DNA of 45,046 bases from Endosaccharibacter trunci (GTDB lineage Bacteria > Pseudomonadota > Alphaproteobacteria > Acetobacterales > Acetobacteraceae): assembly GCA_024515975.1 (NCBI GenBank), contig JAMSKV010000019.1, positions 1 through 45,046 of the forward strand, given 5' to 3'. Below, in pieces: positions 1 to 9,100 of this stretch (positions are counted from its first letter, which is position 1; every line of letters begins with the position of its first letter). Both the position numbers and the translations under genes were made by a program. The notes beneath the pieces were generated by a model, which ran no database searches, was not told the origin of the DNA, and saw nothing but the letters and a program-made list of their open reading frames with translations.

Positions 1-660
1 CAGGAAGAGGAAGATGTCGCGATCGGAGGCGTAGAGCGTGGTCGTGTCCTGGGTGATGTCGACGCGCGGGTTGTAGATGCCGGTCGACCAGTCGAGGACA
101 CCCGGCACCTTCCAGCGAGTGTCGCCCGTGCCGTTGCCGGCGATGCGCTGCACGGCCGAGACCAGCTCGTGGTCGAAGATGCGGCCATAGTCGGGCCCGG
201 TGACGGCGCGCAGCTCGACGCGGCCATCTTCGATCTCCAGAGTCTTCACCTGCTCGGCGCGATGGGAGGTCAGCCCGTATTGCAGGTTGATGCCGGCGAG
301 CGGCGCGGGAAGCTGACGCAGATAGGCCGCGGGTGCGCCGACCAGGCCGGCGAGCTGGCCGAAGCTCCAATGCGTGGGCGCGATCGGCGTGTCCGAGCCG
401 GGCAGCATCAGAGACAGGCGTTCGGCATCATCCCAGCTCGCCTCGACCCGGATCGCCGCGCTCTCGACGGTTCGGGTGCGGCTGCGTTCGGTCCGTCCGC
501 GCACGGTGGCGTAAAGGTCGGACAGGGACAGGTAGCGTTCGTCCGCCGGCCGCGAAAACCACTCCGAGGACACGCGGCCGATACGTTCGCCACGGCTCAC
601 GTCCACCTTGTAGCCGGCGACGTCATCATGGGCAGCGCTGAGAACTTCCACTTGGGTCAT
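1..660 (-). CDS. DUF932 domain protein, 3' end outside the window
   Basis: This is the N-terminal 220 codons of a DUF932 (phage/plasmid-like, TIGR03299-type) protein. It starts at the ATG read on the minus strand at 660 and runs off the left edge. It is closely similar to the complete gene at 28746-29936: both share VDVSRGERIGRVSSEWFSR near the N terminus and the stretches APTHWSFGQL, LRQLPAPLAGINLQ and RAVTGPDYGRI. The family is common on alphaproteobacterial plasmids and ICEs; its biochemical role is not established. The leader upstream (about 751-820) resembles the leader at 24259-24330 near the ParB-like gene, so this end of the window also carries ICE-type backbone, oriented opposite to the ICE on the right. 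The family call is firm and the function is unknown. Confidence 0.88.
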   Translation of the reverse strand, partial: MTQVEVLSAAHDDVAGYKVDVSRGERIGRVSSEWFSRPADERYLSLSDLYATVRGRTERSRTRTVESAAIRVEASWDDAERLSLMLPGSDTPIAPTHWSFGQLAGLVGAPAAYLRQLPAPLAGINLQYGLTSHRAEQVKTLEIEDGRVELRAVTGPDYGRIFDHELVSAVQRIAGNGTGDTRWKVPGVLDWSTGIYNPRVDITQDTTTLYASDRDIFLFL

Positions 661-750
661 GGTTCAAACTCCACGACAGGTGCCGGAGGCCTCTCCTCCA
701 GCCTTCAACCCGTCACGGCGAAGCCCGCCCTCCTCTTCCTCTAGAAGGGG

Positions 751-820
751 CGTTGCAGGGTCCTCCCCGCAGAAGGGGGGTGCGTCGGCGACCGTGGCGT
801 CGACCAGGGGGAAGGCATTC
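751..820 (-). promoter_or_regulatory. DUF932 leader segment, type I
   Basis: Read on the minus strand, this stretch aligns with 24259-24330 with about four in five bases identical by eye, including ATGCCTTCCCCCTGGTCG and a C-run/TTCT/G-run hairpin. It lies 90 bp upstream of the partial DUF932 start. Two leaders of related backbone genes share it, so it is probably a regulatory or structural element rather than random intergenic DNA. Its function is unknown. Confidence 0.5.
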
Positions 821-831
821 CCACAGCACCC

Positions 832-860
832 TTGAAGTGGCCGGTCATTGGCCGTACATT
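832..860 (+). promoter_or_regulatory. Promoter and operator of the DUF1778/GNAT pair
   Basis: TTGAAG (832-837) and TACATT (855-860) are separated by 17 bp and lie just upstream of the antitoxin start. The spacer holds two near-identical 11-bp direct repeats beginning TGGCCG (838-848 and 849-859), a plausible binding site for the ribbon-helix-helix antitoxin. Autorepression is usual for this class and is inferred here. Confidence 0.5.
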
Positions 861-877
861 AGATCAGGAGAAAAGCC

Positions 878-1180
878 ATGCCCAATGCGGCAACCAGATC
901 AACCAGCGGGCGCACCCGAGCCGAGCGCCTAGAGGCCCGCGTCACTGCGGAGCAGAAGAGCCTAATCGAGCGGGCGGCCGCCTTGCAGGGGCGCACCGTG
1001 ACAGACTTCGTGCTGACAAGCGTGCAGGACGCGGCTCGGCGCGCGATCGAGGAGCATAGCCAGCTCTCACTCTCCGTGCGCGACAGCGAAGCGTTCGTTG
1101 ATGCGCTGCTGAACCCGAAGCCGGTCAATGACCGCCTCCGCGACACGGTCCGCCGCTATCGCGCGAGAGCCGGCGCTTGA
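878..1180 (+). CDS. DUF1778 antitoxin (TacA/AtaR type)
   Basis: This 100-residue protein has the DUF1778 fold signature: an N-terminal ribbon-helix-helix half (RLEARVTAEQKSLIERAAAL, about residues 17-36, then GRTVTDFVLTSV) and a basic, flexible C-terminal tail ending RDTVRRYRARAG that would wrap the toxin. DUF1778 proteins neutralise GNAT toxins that acetylate aminoacyl-tRNA and repress their own promoter. The ATG at 878 is preceded by AGGAG eight bases upstream. The toxin gene follows after 3 bp. The family assignment is firm, and the pairing supports the role. Confidence 0.9.
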   Translation: MPNAATRSTSGRTRAERLEARVTAEQKSLIERAAALQGRTVTDFVLTSVQDAARRAIEEHSQLSLSVRDSEAFVDALLNPKPVNDRLRDTVRRYRARAGA

Positions 1181-1183
1181 CGC

Positions 1184-1696
1184 GTGACGAGCGAAGTTGG
1201 AGAGGGGCTCCGGGTCGAAGCGCTTGGCGCGCACCATGACCGTTCGGGTTTTGAGAGCGGCGTAGAGCCGCTGGACAGGTATTTCCGGACGCAGGCGAGC
1301 CAGGACGCACGGAAGAATATGGCCGCGCCTTTTGTCCTGGTGCTGCCCGAGGGAACGATTGCAGGCTACTACACGCTGTCGTCGACCTCTGTGCAGCTCG
1401 CGGAGCTGCCGGAACAAACGGTGCGGAAGCTGCCCAGATATCCACTGGTGCCAGCAACGCTTTTGGGCCGTCTCGCGGTGGATCGGCGGCAGCAGGGAAA
1501 AGGGCACGGGCGGTTTTTGCTGGCCGACGCTCTGTGGCGAGCGTCTCGAAGCGAGATCGCCTCGTTCGCGGTGATCGTCGATGCGAAGGACGACAGCGCC
1601 CGCCGCTTCTACGAGCGGGAGAGCTTCCTGCCACTCCCGGATCAGCCGATAAAGCTGTTTCGCCCGATGGCTGATATTAGGAAGCTATTTGAATAA
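1184..1696 (+). CDS. GNAT acetyltransferase toxin (TacT/AtaT type)
   Basis: This is a 170-residue GNAT N-acetyltransferase starting at a GTG 3 bp after the DUF1778 antitoxin stop. The early FESGVEPLDRYFRTQA motif is the family's F-x-C/S-G-x-x-x-LD signature. LGRLAVDRRQQGKGHGRFLL holds the R/Q-x-x-G-x-G acetyl-CoA loop, and the tyrosine in ARRFYERESF is at the usual catalytic site. Known TacT/AtaT toxins acetylate the amino group of charged tRNAs and stop translation. Here the pair sits directly in front of a defence operon, where it would stabilise the island. The target amino acid cannot be read from sequence. Confidence 0.9.
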   Translation: MTSEVGEGLRVEALGAHHDRSGFESGVEPLDRYFRTQASQDARKNMAAPFVLVLPEGTIAGYYTLSSTSVQLAELPEQTVRKLPRYPLVPATLLGRLAVDRRQQGKGHGRFLLADALWRASRSEIASFAVIVDAKDDSARRFYERESFLPLPDQPIKLFRPMADIRKLFE

Positions 1697-1778
1697 GTCG
1701 AATCGGAGGGGGAGGAAAGATGCCTGCAGAGAGAATTCGTCAAAGACTCACCGACATTCAGCGAGCGAGGCGCTTTTC

Positions 1779-2930
1779 GTGAAAGTAAGGGCTGTTTCGC
1801 TCTTCTGTGGCGCAGGCGGTTTTTGCGAGGGTGCGCGCATGGCCGGCTGGCAGGTCGTGGCCGCCGTGGAATCAGACGCTCAAGCCTGTGGTACACACGC
1901 GGCAAACTTCCCGGAAGTGAAGCTGCACGAGGGCGACATAGCTGGTTTTCTCAAGGGCCGCGGGTGGCGCCAAGCCCTGGGGAGCGACCCGATCGATGTC
2001 GTCTACGGCGGCCCGCCATGCCAGGGATTCAGCCAAATCGGTCCTCGCGATCTCTCCGATCCGCGTAACGCTCTCTACAAGGAATTTGTCCGAATCTGCC
2101 GTGTGGTTCGCGCGCGAGCGTTCGTGATGGAAAATGTCCCAAACATGGTGGCGATGAGGAATGGGCATTTCCGGACGGAGATCCTCTCCGCCTTCGCCTC
2201 GGCTGGCTACCGGCGCACCGCGATCGTCCCCGTGCTCGCGTCTGAGTTTGGGGTGCCGCAAGACCGCCGCCGGGTCTTCATCTTCGGACTGCGGGACGAC
2301 CTAGACTTCGACGGCGACTTCGCTGAATCAGCGGCTGCGCTCCTCGACAAGGAGAAGACGGCCGCGACAGTTACCGTTCGCGAAGCGCTCTCCGACCTGC
2401 CGGCGGACGTCGCTGTGGACGATGGCGTCCTTCCATATCCACGCTCCAAAAAGAGCGCGCTATCCGACTACCAGAAACTGATGCGGCTCGACTGCGAGCG
2501 GCCCCTTCTGTCGTCAAAGCAGAAGCGCAGCCGGCTGAAGAAAGACGAGCTCTTCAATCACCACACGAAGGGCATCCAGGAACGCCGCAAGGCAATCTTG
2601 GAAGCAATCAAGCCGGGCGCACGCGGAGACTCGCTGCCCAAGGAGCTTTGGAACGGCACGCGGGGCCACAAATGGCGGAGGCTCGACCCTGACAAGCCGT
2701 CCTATACGATACTGGCACAGATGCATCGGGACCTGTCGGAGTGGATTCATCCCACTTTTGACCGGTGGATAACGGTGCGCGAGGCGGCCCGCCTCCAGTC
2801 ATTCCATGACGGCTTTGTCTTTCATGGGAGCGAATGGCAGCAGCTAAAGCAGGTTGGAAATGCGGTGCCGCCCCTGCTGGGGCTTGCCGTAGCACGCGCG
2901 GCCGAAGGCCTGCTGGCTATGACTGGGTAG
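1779..2930 (+). CDS. druM: C5 cytosine DNA methyltransferase, Druantia type II DruM candidate
   Basis: This 383-residue 5-methylcytosine methyltransferase shows all core motifs: FCGAGGF (residues 9-15, SAM binding), PPCQGFS (catalytic Cys81), ENVP (118-121), QDRRR (161-165) and QVGNAVPP (358-365). I chose the GTG at 1779 because it follows GCGAGG at eight bases and the catalytic fold begins at once. The frame is open back to a TTG at 1689, which would overlap the toxin gene and add 30 non-conserved residues. It heads an operon with tightly packed genes ending in a DUF1998 helicase, the arrangement of type II Druantia, where DruM is the methylase. A Vsr gene at the operon's end would repair T:G mismatches from deamination at its sites. 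Confidence 0.88.
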   Translation: MKVRAVSLFCGAGGFCEGARMAGWQVVAAVESDAQACGTHAANFPEVKLHEGDIAGFLKGRGWRQALGSDPIDVVYGGPPCQGFSQIGPRDLSDPRNALYKEFVRICRVVRARAFVMENVPNMVAMRNGHFRTEILSAFASAGYRRTAIVPVLASEFGVPQDRRRVFIFGLRDDLDFDGDFAESAAALLDKEKTAATVTVREALSDLPADVAVDDGVLPYPRSKKSALSDYQKLMRLDCERPLLSSKQKRSRLKKDELFNHHTKGIQERRKAILEAIKPGARGDSLPKELWNGTRGHKWRRLDPDKPSYTILAQMHRDLSEWIHPTFDRWITVREAARLQSFHDGFVFHGSEWQQLKQVGNAVPPLLGLAVARAAEGLLAMTG

Positions 2931-2937
2931 CTTGGCC

Positions 2938-5295
2938 ATGCCGGGGGCGGTCATCATCCTGTTTGCGGGCGGGGGCGTTGGCGTGATGGCGCTGGGCCTA
3001 TGGTTCGCGTTCCGGCGTGGCCGGTCGCGCTCGCTACTCGTTGTCGCTGCCGCGCCTTCGGCGAAGCTCACGATTGAGCCACGACCGGCTGAGCAGGAAG
3101 AAAGGCAGGCAGGCCCTGAGCCGGTCGAAACCGCCGGACGAGGCGGCTTGGATGACTACGCCAGGCAGGAAGGCGTGCCGTTGGCCGAGGGCACGCCCGA
3201 GGAATACGGCGCCAGCAACGGCGACGAGGACTTTGTGCCACTGCCTGCCTCGAATCTGGAGACCGCCGTTCAGTCTCCAGATCAGTCTCCAGAAATGCGG
3301 TCCATAGCCGCGTCGGCGCTTGCGCCGTTCGGAATTGAGAGTTTGCGACCCGACGGCACGCCCGCGACGGCAGCGTTAGCCAATGGAGGTGCCGCAGTCC
3401 TCGCGGGACCAGAGGCGCAAAGCGAAACGGCGGTGCTCACCGAACGCGAATATGCGCCGCTGCCTCAAGACGGGCCGGAGGAAACGCCCGAGCTCGCAAC
3501 GGCGGCCGCTGACGAAGGAGACCTCGTCCCAGCGCCGGACCGATGGGCTGGCCTTAAGGCCCTTGCCAGCGGGGGTTTTGTTTCCCGCGGGCCGGTGATT
3601 TCGCCGCCCGACGAAGCGCCGGTCGTACAGGACGCCCGCAATCTGGCGAACATCATTGGCGAAGCAGTTGCCGAGGCGTCGGCGGCCTCGGCGATCGCGG
3701 AAGAGGTTTTTGCAGAACCCGATGCGGCCGGCGACGCGCCTAGCCGGGGCGGTCTCGCATCTGAGGAGCCGGCCGCGGATGAGCCGCCACCGCCCAGCAC
3801 CGCCGCAGAGTCTCCTGAGGCTGGCGAGGTCGCTGATGACCTCGCACCCGAAACAATCGAGACCGGCCTGGCGGCGCTTCCCGGCGCCGAAGTGCAGCCG
3901 CCTCCAGTAACAGAAGAAGGGGCGCCTGCCGAGGTTGTGCCTGCATCCAGGCCACGCCCTTCGAAACCAGCTCAGCATCGCGACAGGCGAGGACAGCGAA
4001 GGCCGGCGCCGCCGAAGGTGGCCGCCGAGGCGAGCGACGCTTCGCCCATGCCGGCAGCGGTGCTGCGCACGCCCGCAGAGGCGAGGCTTCGCCTGATCAT
4101 CCATCCTGTCCGGCGGACGGTTAGCATCTCCGCAGTGCTGGCGCGGCCGGCCGGCTATCCCGACAGCATCACCCTGCTTCTCGGTGCCGAGACGGAGGTC
4201 GGACCGTTCGGGGACGACCGTTACGATGATGTTGATCTCGAGTGGACCCCGAACCTGCTCTCCGGAGAAGTCAGGCTGGACTCGAGGGAAGGCTACCAGT
4301 GGCTTCGGAGCAGCCGTCGCATCCACATTTTCAGCGAGCAGGCAGACGAGCAAGGGCTGATGTCGGTCGGCTCTGCGACCGTGAACTCGGCGAGTGCGGT
4401 CGCCTGCACGCAAGAAGATGCGGAGGCGGTGCGGTCGGCCGCTGCAGCTTGCGGATCACCCCAGCTCGTTACTCATGACCGCTGGTCGGGCGTGCCGGAG
4501 GGATGGGCTGTGCTGTCGGGATACCGCCCCGCGCACGCGGCGCCGACGCCTCTCGATCCGTACCTCACAACACTTGATCCTGGTATCGGAACGGAAATCA
4601 CGCTGTCGGGCGGTCTTCAGCTGCGTTCCGGCTCCTTCGCCCAAGGCTCGCCGCCAAGGATCGAGATCCGGCCTTTTCCCGCGGGCGCGCAGGTCACCAT
4701 CGATGGAATGCCCGCCGACATGGATGCGGACGGCAGCTGGCGAGCTACGGGGTGGGATGGGCAGGGAGATCACCTTGTCGACGTCGTTCCTGGGCCGTCG
4801 CTCACCTACCGCATTATTGCTGACCCCTGGACGAGCGGCGGCTGGGAATCCTGGGACGCGCACGCCGGCCGCTTTGAACTGCCGAACGATGCGCCTTGGG
4901 CGCGAGTGCAAATATGTGGCGCGAGTGTCTCGGGTCCTTCTGGCGAGCATGTCGTGGCGGCCGAGCCCATGTCGAGCGTGGTTGCCCTGGGTCTCCGGCG
5001 CGGCGTAGCGATGCTTCGCGTGAGACCTGATGCCCCCATCGCGGTTGGGCTCCTGCGTGACGCGCCTGCCTTCCTCATTTCGTCGTCGGGGCCCCGCCGG
5101 GTCCAGGGCCGGGTCGAATGGCTCGTTCCGCCTGCGGGAGAGCGTCTTTCCCGAGTGGTCGACCTGTCTTGGGTGGCTGCGGTTCGCAGCGCGGCGTCTC
5201 GAAGGCTGTCGCTCAGCACTGACAGTCCGGCCGGACAGGAAGCTTGGCGGCGCGCACGTGCGCGAGCACGGCGACACCGAAAGGCAGGGGCATGA
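2938..5295 (+). CDS. Membrane-anchored large protein in the DruF position
   Basis: This is a protein of about 785 residues. Its N terminus (about residues 3-22, rich in Val, Gly, Leu and Ala, followed by RRGRSR) is a single membrane segment with a positive cytoplasmic side. Residues from about 35 to 370 form an acidic, Ala/Glu/Pro-rich linker that looks disordered. The C-terminal 400 residues are globular and beta-rich (ITLLLGAETEVGPFGDDRY and later blocks) and end in a strongly basic tail. I recognise no catalytic motif. It lies between the methylase and a small gene before the helicase, which is the DruF slot of Druantia type II; the family match rests on position and size. A TTG at 2932 is an alternative start. 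The next gene overlaps its stop by ATGA. Confidence 0.7.
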   Translation: MPGAVIILFAGGGVGVMALGLWFAFRRGRSRSLLVVAAAPSAKLTIEPRPAEQEERQAGPEPVETAGRGGLDDYARQEGVPLAEGTPEEYGASNGDEDFVPLPASNLETAVQSPDQSPEMRSIAASALAPFGIESLRPDGTPATAALANGGAAVLAGPEAQSETAVLTEREYAPLPQDGPEETPELATAAADEGDLVPAPDRWAGLKALASGGFVSRGPVISPPDEAPVVQDARNLANIIGEAVAEASAASAIAEEVFAEPDAAGDAPSRGGLASEEPAADEPPPPSTAAESPEAGEVADDLAPETIETGLAALPGAEVQPPPVTEEGAPAEVVPASRPRPSKPAQHRDRRGQRRPAPPKVAAEASDASPMPAAVLRTPAEARLRLIIHPVRRTVSISAVLARPAGYPDSITLLLGAETEVGPFGDDRYDDVDLEWTPNLLSGEVRLDSREGYQWLRSSRRIHIFSEQADEQGLMSVGSATVNSASAVACTQEDAEAVRSAAAACGSPQLVTHDRWSGVPEGWAVLSGYRPAHAAPTPLDPYLTTLDPGIGTEITLSGGLQLRSGSFAQGSPPRIEIRPFPAGAQVTIDGMPADMDADGSWRATGWDGQGDHLVDVVPGPSLTYRIIADPWTSGGWESWDAHAGRFELPNDAPWARVQICGASVSGPSGEHVVAAEPMSSVVALGLRRGVAMLRVRPDAPIAVGLLRDAPAFLISSSGPRRVQGRVEWLVPPAGERLSRVVDLSWVAAVRSAASRRLSLSTDSPAGQEAWRRARARARRHRKAGA

Positions 5296-6158
5296 CGGAC
5301 GCGGTTCTCCATTGGATGTCGTTCCGGCGGTCAGGCAAGATCGTTGACCTTTGCGCCGACCTCGCCGGCAGCACACCGGCGCGCCGTGTTCTCGGAGACC
5401 TCGTTACGCTCGGTCATGTGGAAATGACCGGGGTTGATGGCTGGCGGGTTGCGCCCCCGGTGCTGGCGGGATTGCCTCAAGAGGTGGGCTCCTCCGCCGT
5501 GCTGTGCGGCGCCCGAACGCCAGCACTACTCGAGAGTCTCGGCAGGGCGAGCGACGCGTGGGCCTGTCGGCTGAGCGTCTTGCCGCAGAGCGAAGGTCCG
5601 GCCGTAGTCACAGTCACAGCTCCGACCAGCGATGCCCTCGTCCACCTGGCCGAGTCGGTCGGGCTACCATTTCAGGCGGAAGCGGGATTGCATCTGCTTG
5701 CGTGCTCCCCGTCGATCCGGGAGTGGCCGCGCACGCCGTTTCCGATGGTGGAAGGAAAGGTCGACACGGTCCGCCGCTTTTCGAAATCGCGCATGCGCTG
5801 GGTCGCATCCAGCCTTGTCGAGGCAACGGCCGCGGCCAAGGGCTTCTTCCGTATCAAGCGTGACTGGGATTGGGTCAGCCTGCTTAAGAGCGGACCTGGC
5901 TCGGCATCGGTGATCGATGACCGCGCCGGACGCATGGCTGCTGCAGCCAAGTGCAAGGTCGTGCGGTGGACCCGGGACGGCGGGCTGCTGTCGCTGCCGG
6001 CGCAGCTTTATCCGCCGGGCATAATGGCTCGCGGGCTAGCACTCTGCAGTGGCGAGCTCCCGCGCTTCGACCGGGAGACTCGGCAAATCGCATTCGCTGG
6101 CGTCCGGCCAGAACACCTGAGGCTGTTTCTCGCGCTCACGGGGCTCAGACTGATATGA
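5292..6158 (+). CDS. Unknown protein in the DruG position
   Basis: This 288-residue protein starts at an ATG overlapping the previous stop (ATGA at 5292-5295), and its own stop overlaps the start of the helicase gene (ATGA at 6155). Such double coupling points to translation at matched levels and a shared complex. No catalytic motif or membrane segment is visible. The N-terminal part reads like a winged-helix (LCADLAGSTPARRVLGDL, followed by a short hydrophobic strand pair), but this is tentative. By order and size it fits DruG of Druantia type II, and no independent function is known to me. Confidence 0.7.
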   Translation: MTDAVLHWMSFRRSGKIVDLCADLAGSTPARRVLGDLVTLGHVEMTGVDGWRVAPPVLAGLPQEVGSSAVLCGARTPALLESLGRASDAWACRLSVLPQSEGPAVVTVTAPTSDALVHLAESVGLPFQAEAGLHLLACSPSIREWPRTPFPMVEGKVDTVRRFSKSRMRWVASSLVEATAAAKGFFRIKRDWDWVSLLKSGPGSASVIDDRAGRMAAAAKCKVVRWTRDGGLLSLPAQLYPPGIMARGLALCSGELPRFDRETRQIAFAGVRPEHLRLFLALTGLRLI

Positions 6159-9100
6159 CCGATCCGATCCACACATTCGATAGCCTGAAGAGCGCTTATC
6201 TCAGGTATTTCGACAGCCCGTTCGATCTCCGCTTCGAGGACCTGGTTCAGGCGCGCCGCCGTCTTCTCAACCACGACGGCGTCCTGTATCGCGAACCGCT
6301 GATCGAACCTCAGCCCGGCTACGTGCTGAGCGGACATGATGTTCGCGCCGCGACCGCCAGCGTTCTTGGAGGAATCGCGGGCTGGTCTCAGCAGAATATC
6401 GACGATCTCGCGGGCGTTGCCGAGGAGGGGCTCTTTCTTCCGCGGGGCAGCGTGCCGATCGAGCTTTACTTGCATCAGGAGGCGATGCTCCGTTCGAGCG
6501 TCGCCAATCAGTCGGATACCGTGATCCTGACCGGTACCGGCTCAGGCAAGACGGAGTCGATCTACCTTCCTGTCCTCGCCGCGATTGTCCGGGAGTCTGC
6601 GGGCTGGCCTGCCATTGCGCCCGCTCCGCGCAATGACTGGTGGTCGATGCCGCCGCCGGCCGGCTCTCCTGCAAATCGCGTGTATCACCCGCGCATCTCA
6701 CAGCGGGCGCACGAGATGGGCAGCCGGCCGCCAGCGATCCGCGCGCTTGTTCTCTACCCGCTCAACGCGCTTGCCGAGGATCAGATGTCACGGCTTCGCC
6801 AGGCGCTTGATAGCGACCGGGTGCGCGCGTGGCTGGGCGCCAACCGCCCGGGGCACCGGTTCTGGTTTGGACGCTATACGGGCTGGACGCCGATCTCCGG
6901 AAGTCCGCAACGGGACAACGCAGAAGCAGAACTGAGAACAGAGCTGCGCCGGCAGAGTTCGCTCGCCCAGCGGGTTGCCGGCACCGACGCACAGCGCTTC
7001 TTTCCCCGCTTTGACGGCGGCGAGATGTGGAGCCGGTGGGACATGCAGGATGCTCCGCCCGACATCCTGATCACCAACTACAGCATGCTGAACATCATGC
7101 TGATGCGCGATATCGAGGACCAGATATTCGCCGCGACGCGGCGCTGGCTTGAAGATCCAGCCAACGTGTTTCACCTCGTCGTCGACGAGCTTCATACCTA
7201 TCGCGGAACACCCGGAACGGAGGTGGGGTACATCCTCCGAGTTCTGTACGACCGGCTCGGGCTGAACCCCGACCATCCGCAGCTCCGGATCCTCGCGTCG
7301 AGCGCCTCGCTCGGCGATGACGACGCACGCGCCCAGGACTATTTGCGCCAGTTCTTCGGGCGCGCGCGGCCCTTCACGCTCATCAGAGGTGGCGCTGAAG
7401 CCCTTGCTCCAGGGTCCGCGCACCGCCTCTCGGCGCTGGCCGGGCCCATCGAGCAACTTGGGAGCAGCATAGTATCGGCGTCCGAGGCGGACGTGGCGAA
7501 TGCGGTTGCGGCCTTCGCGGCCACCGCATCGCTGAGCCCGCCAGATGCGGCTCTTTCTGCGGGCCAGCAGCTCGGCGCGGCGCTGATCGAGGCGGGCGCT
7601 CCCGAGGCTATTCGAGCGGCCTGCAATGACGGGACCGATGCGAGCCCGACGGTCGTTCCGCAAACGATCGAGGCCCTGGCCGGATCGCTGTTTCCCGGAG
7701 AGCCGGGAGGCCGCGCTGCGAGCGCTGCAGCCGCCCTCATCATGTCCCTCTCTGCAGCCGAGTCGGCTGCGGGCACGCCCCTTCTGCCGACGCGTGTGCA
7801 TCTGTTCTTCCGGAATGTTCAGGGCGTGTGGGCCTGCACCAACCCTGGGTGCAGCGGCGCGCATTGGAATGAGGCCAACATACCGGTGGGCCGCTTGTTC
7901 GACCGTCCGACGACGACGTGCGGATGCGGCTCGCGCGTGCTGGAGATGCTCTATTGCGAGCCGTGCGGCGACATATTCCTTGGCGGCTACCGGCGCTCTC
8001 TCGGGCAAAACAGCTGGTCCCTAGTGCCCGACGATCCGAACATCGAAAAGGCGCCTGACCACTCAGCGAACGACAGGACCTACGACAACTACGCTGTCTA
8101 TTGGCCCGCGCAGCTCGCCGACGGCACGCTTCGCCAGCCGCAGCGGGACACGTGGACTCAGGAAGGGGTCCAGCGAAAATGGAGAAAGGCGCGGTACGAC
8201 CATCGGACCGGCGAACTTGAGATCGCGCGCCGTAGCGCCGATGCCACGGGATGGATCTATCACGTCGCTGCCTTGCACCAGAACCCGGTGCCTCCTCGCG
8301 CGCTTGTTCCAAGCGCGCGCAACGAACGGCCGTCGGTTTGTCCGCATTGCGAGGCCGACTGGAGCCGAATGACCAGTTCGGCGCCGATCCGCACCCAGCG
8401 CACAGGCTTTCAAAAGGTCGCACAGGTCCTTTCGGATTCTCTCCTGCGAGAGATTGCGCCTCCGGAGGTGCAGGCGGGACGTCCGGTCGAGGACCCGCGC
8501 CGCAAGCTGGTTCTCTTTTCTGACAGCCGGCAGGACGCGGCGAAACTCGCGGTCGGCGTTGCGAAGTCGCATTGGCTCGATGCCATTCGCCAGGCGCTCG
8601 TCGGAGGCATGGAGGACAGCACCAGGGCGGCGATCGCGTTCGAGCTCCAGGTGCAGGGAGGCATCCTGAGTCCGGACGATGCCACGCTTGCCAGCGTGTT
8701 TGCAATCGGCCGACAGCAAGAGGCGAACGCCATCCTCGCCTCGCGCATTCCCGCCATGGCCGCGATGCCGTCGGCGATAGGCGGGCTGACAATGCAGCAG
8801 CTTGCCGACCGGACTCTTGCGCATGCGCGGGCAGGACTCTCGAAGGCAACAGATCTCGAGGAAGATGCGGCCCGGCGCCTGCTGATGACCGGTATGAATC
8901 CGGGCGGCGTCGACCGCAGCGTCATGTGGACGAATCTGGATGATCAGCGCGGCGAGTGGCAGCGGCTCTTCGACTGGGCCGTAGTGCCGCCGGTTTACCG
9001 TGCGGGCCTGAGCGGCGAGGAGAACGACCATCGCACGCGCATTCAGACTGCCGCCCGCGAGGCGGTTGCCGAATCCCTTTTCTCCGGCGGCCGGCGAGAT

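Noticed and set aside
3376-4413. A 345-codon frame on the minus strand inside the membrane-anchored protein gene
   Set aside because: High GC produces long antisense frames; it is rich in Arg and Gly, has no motif and lies fully within a well-supported operon gene.
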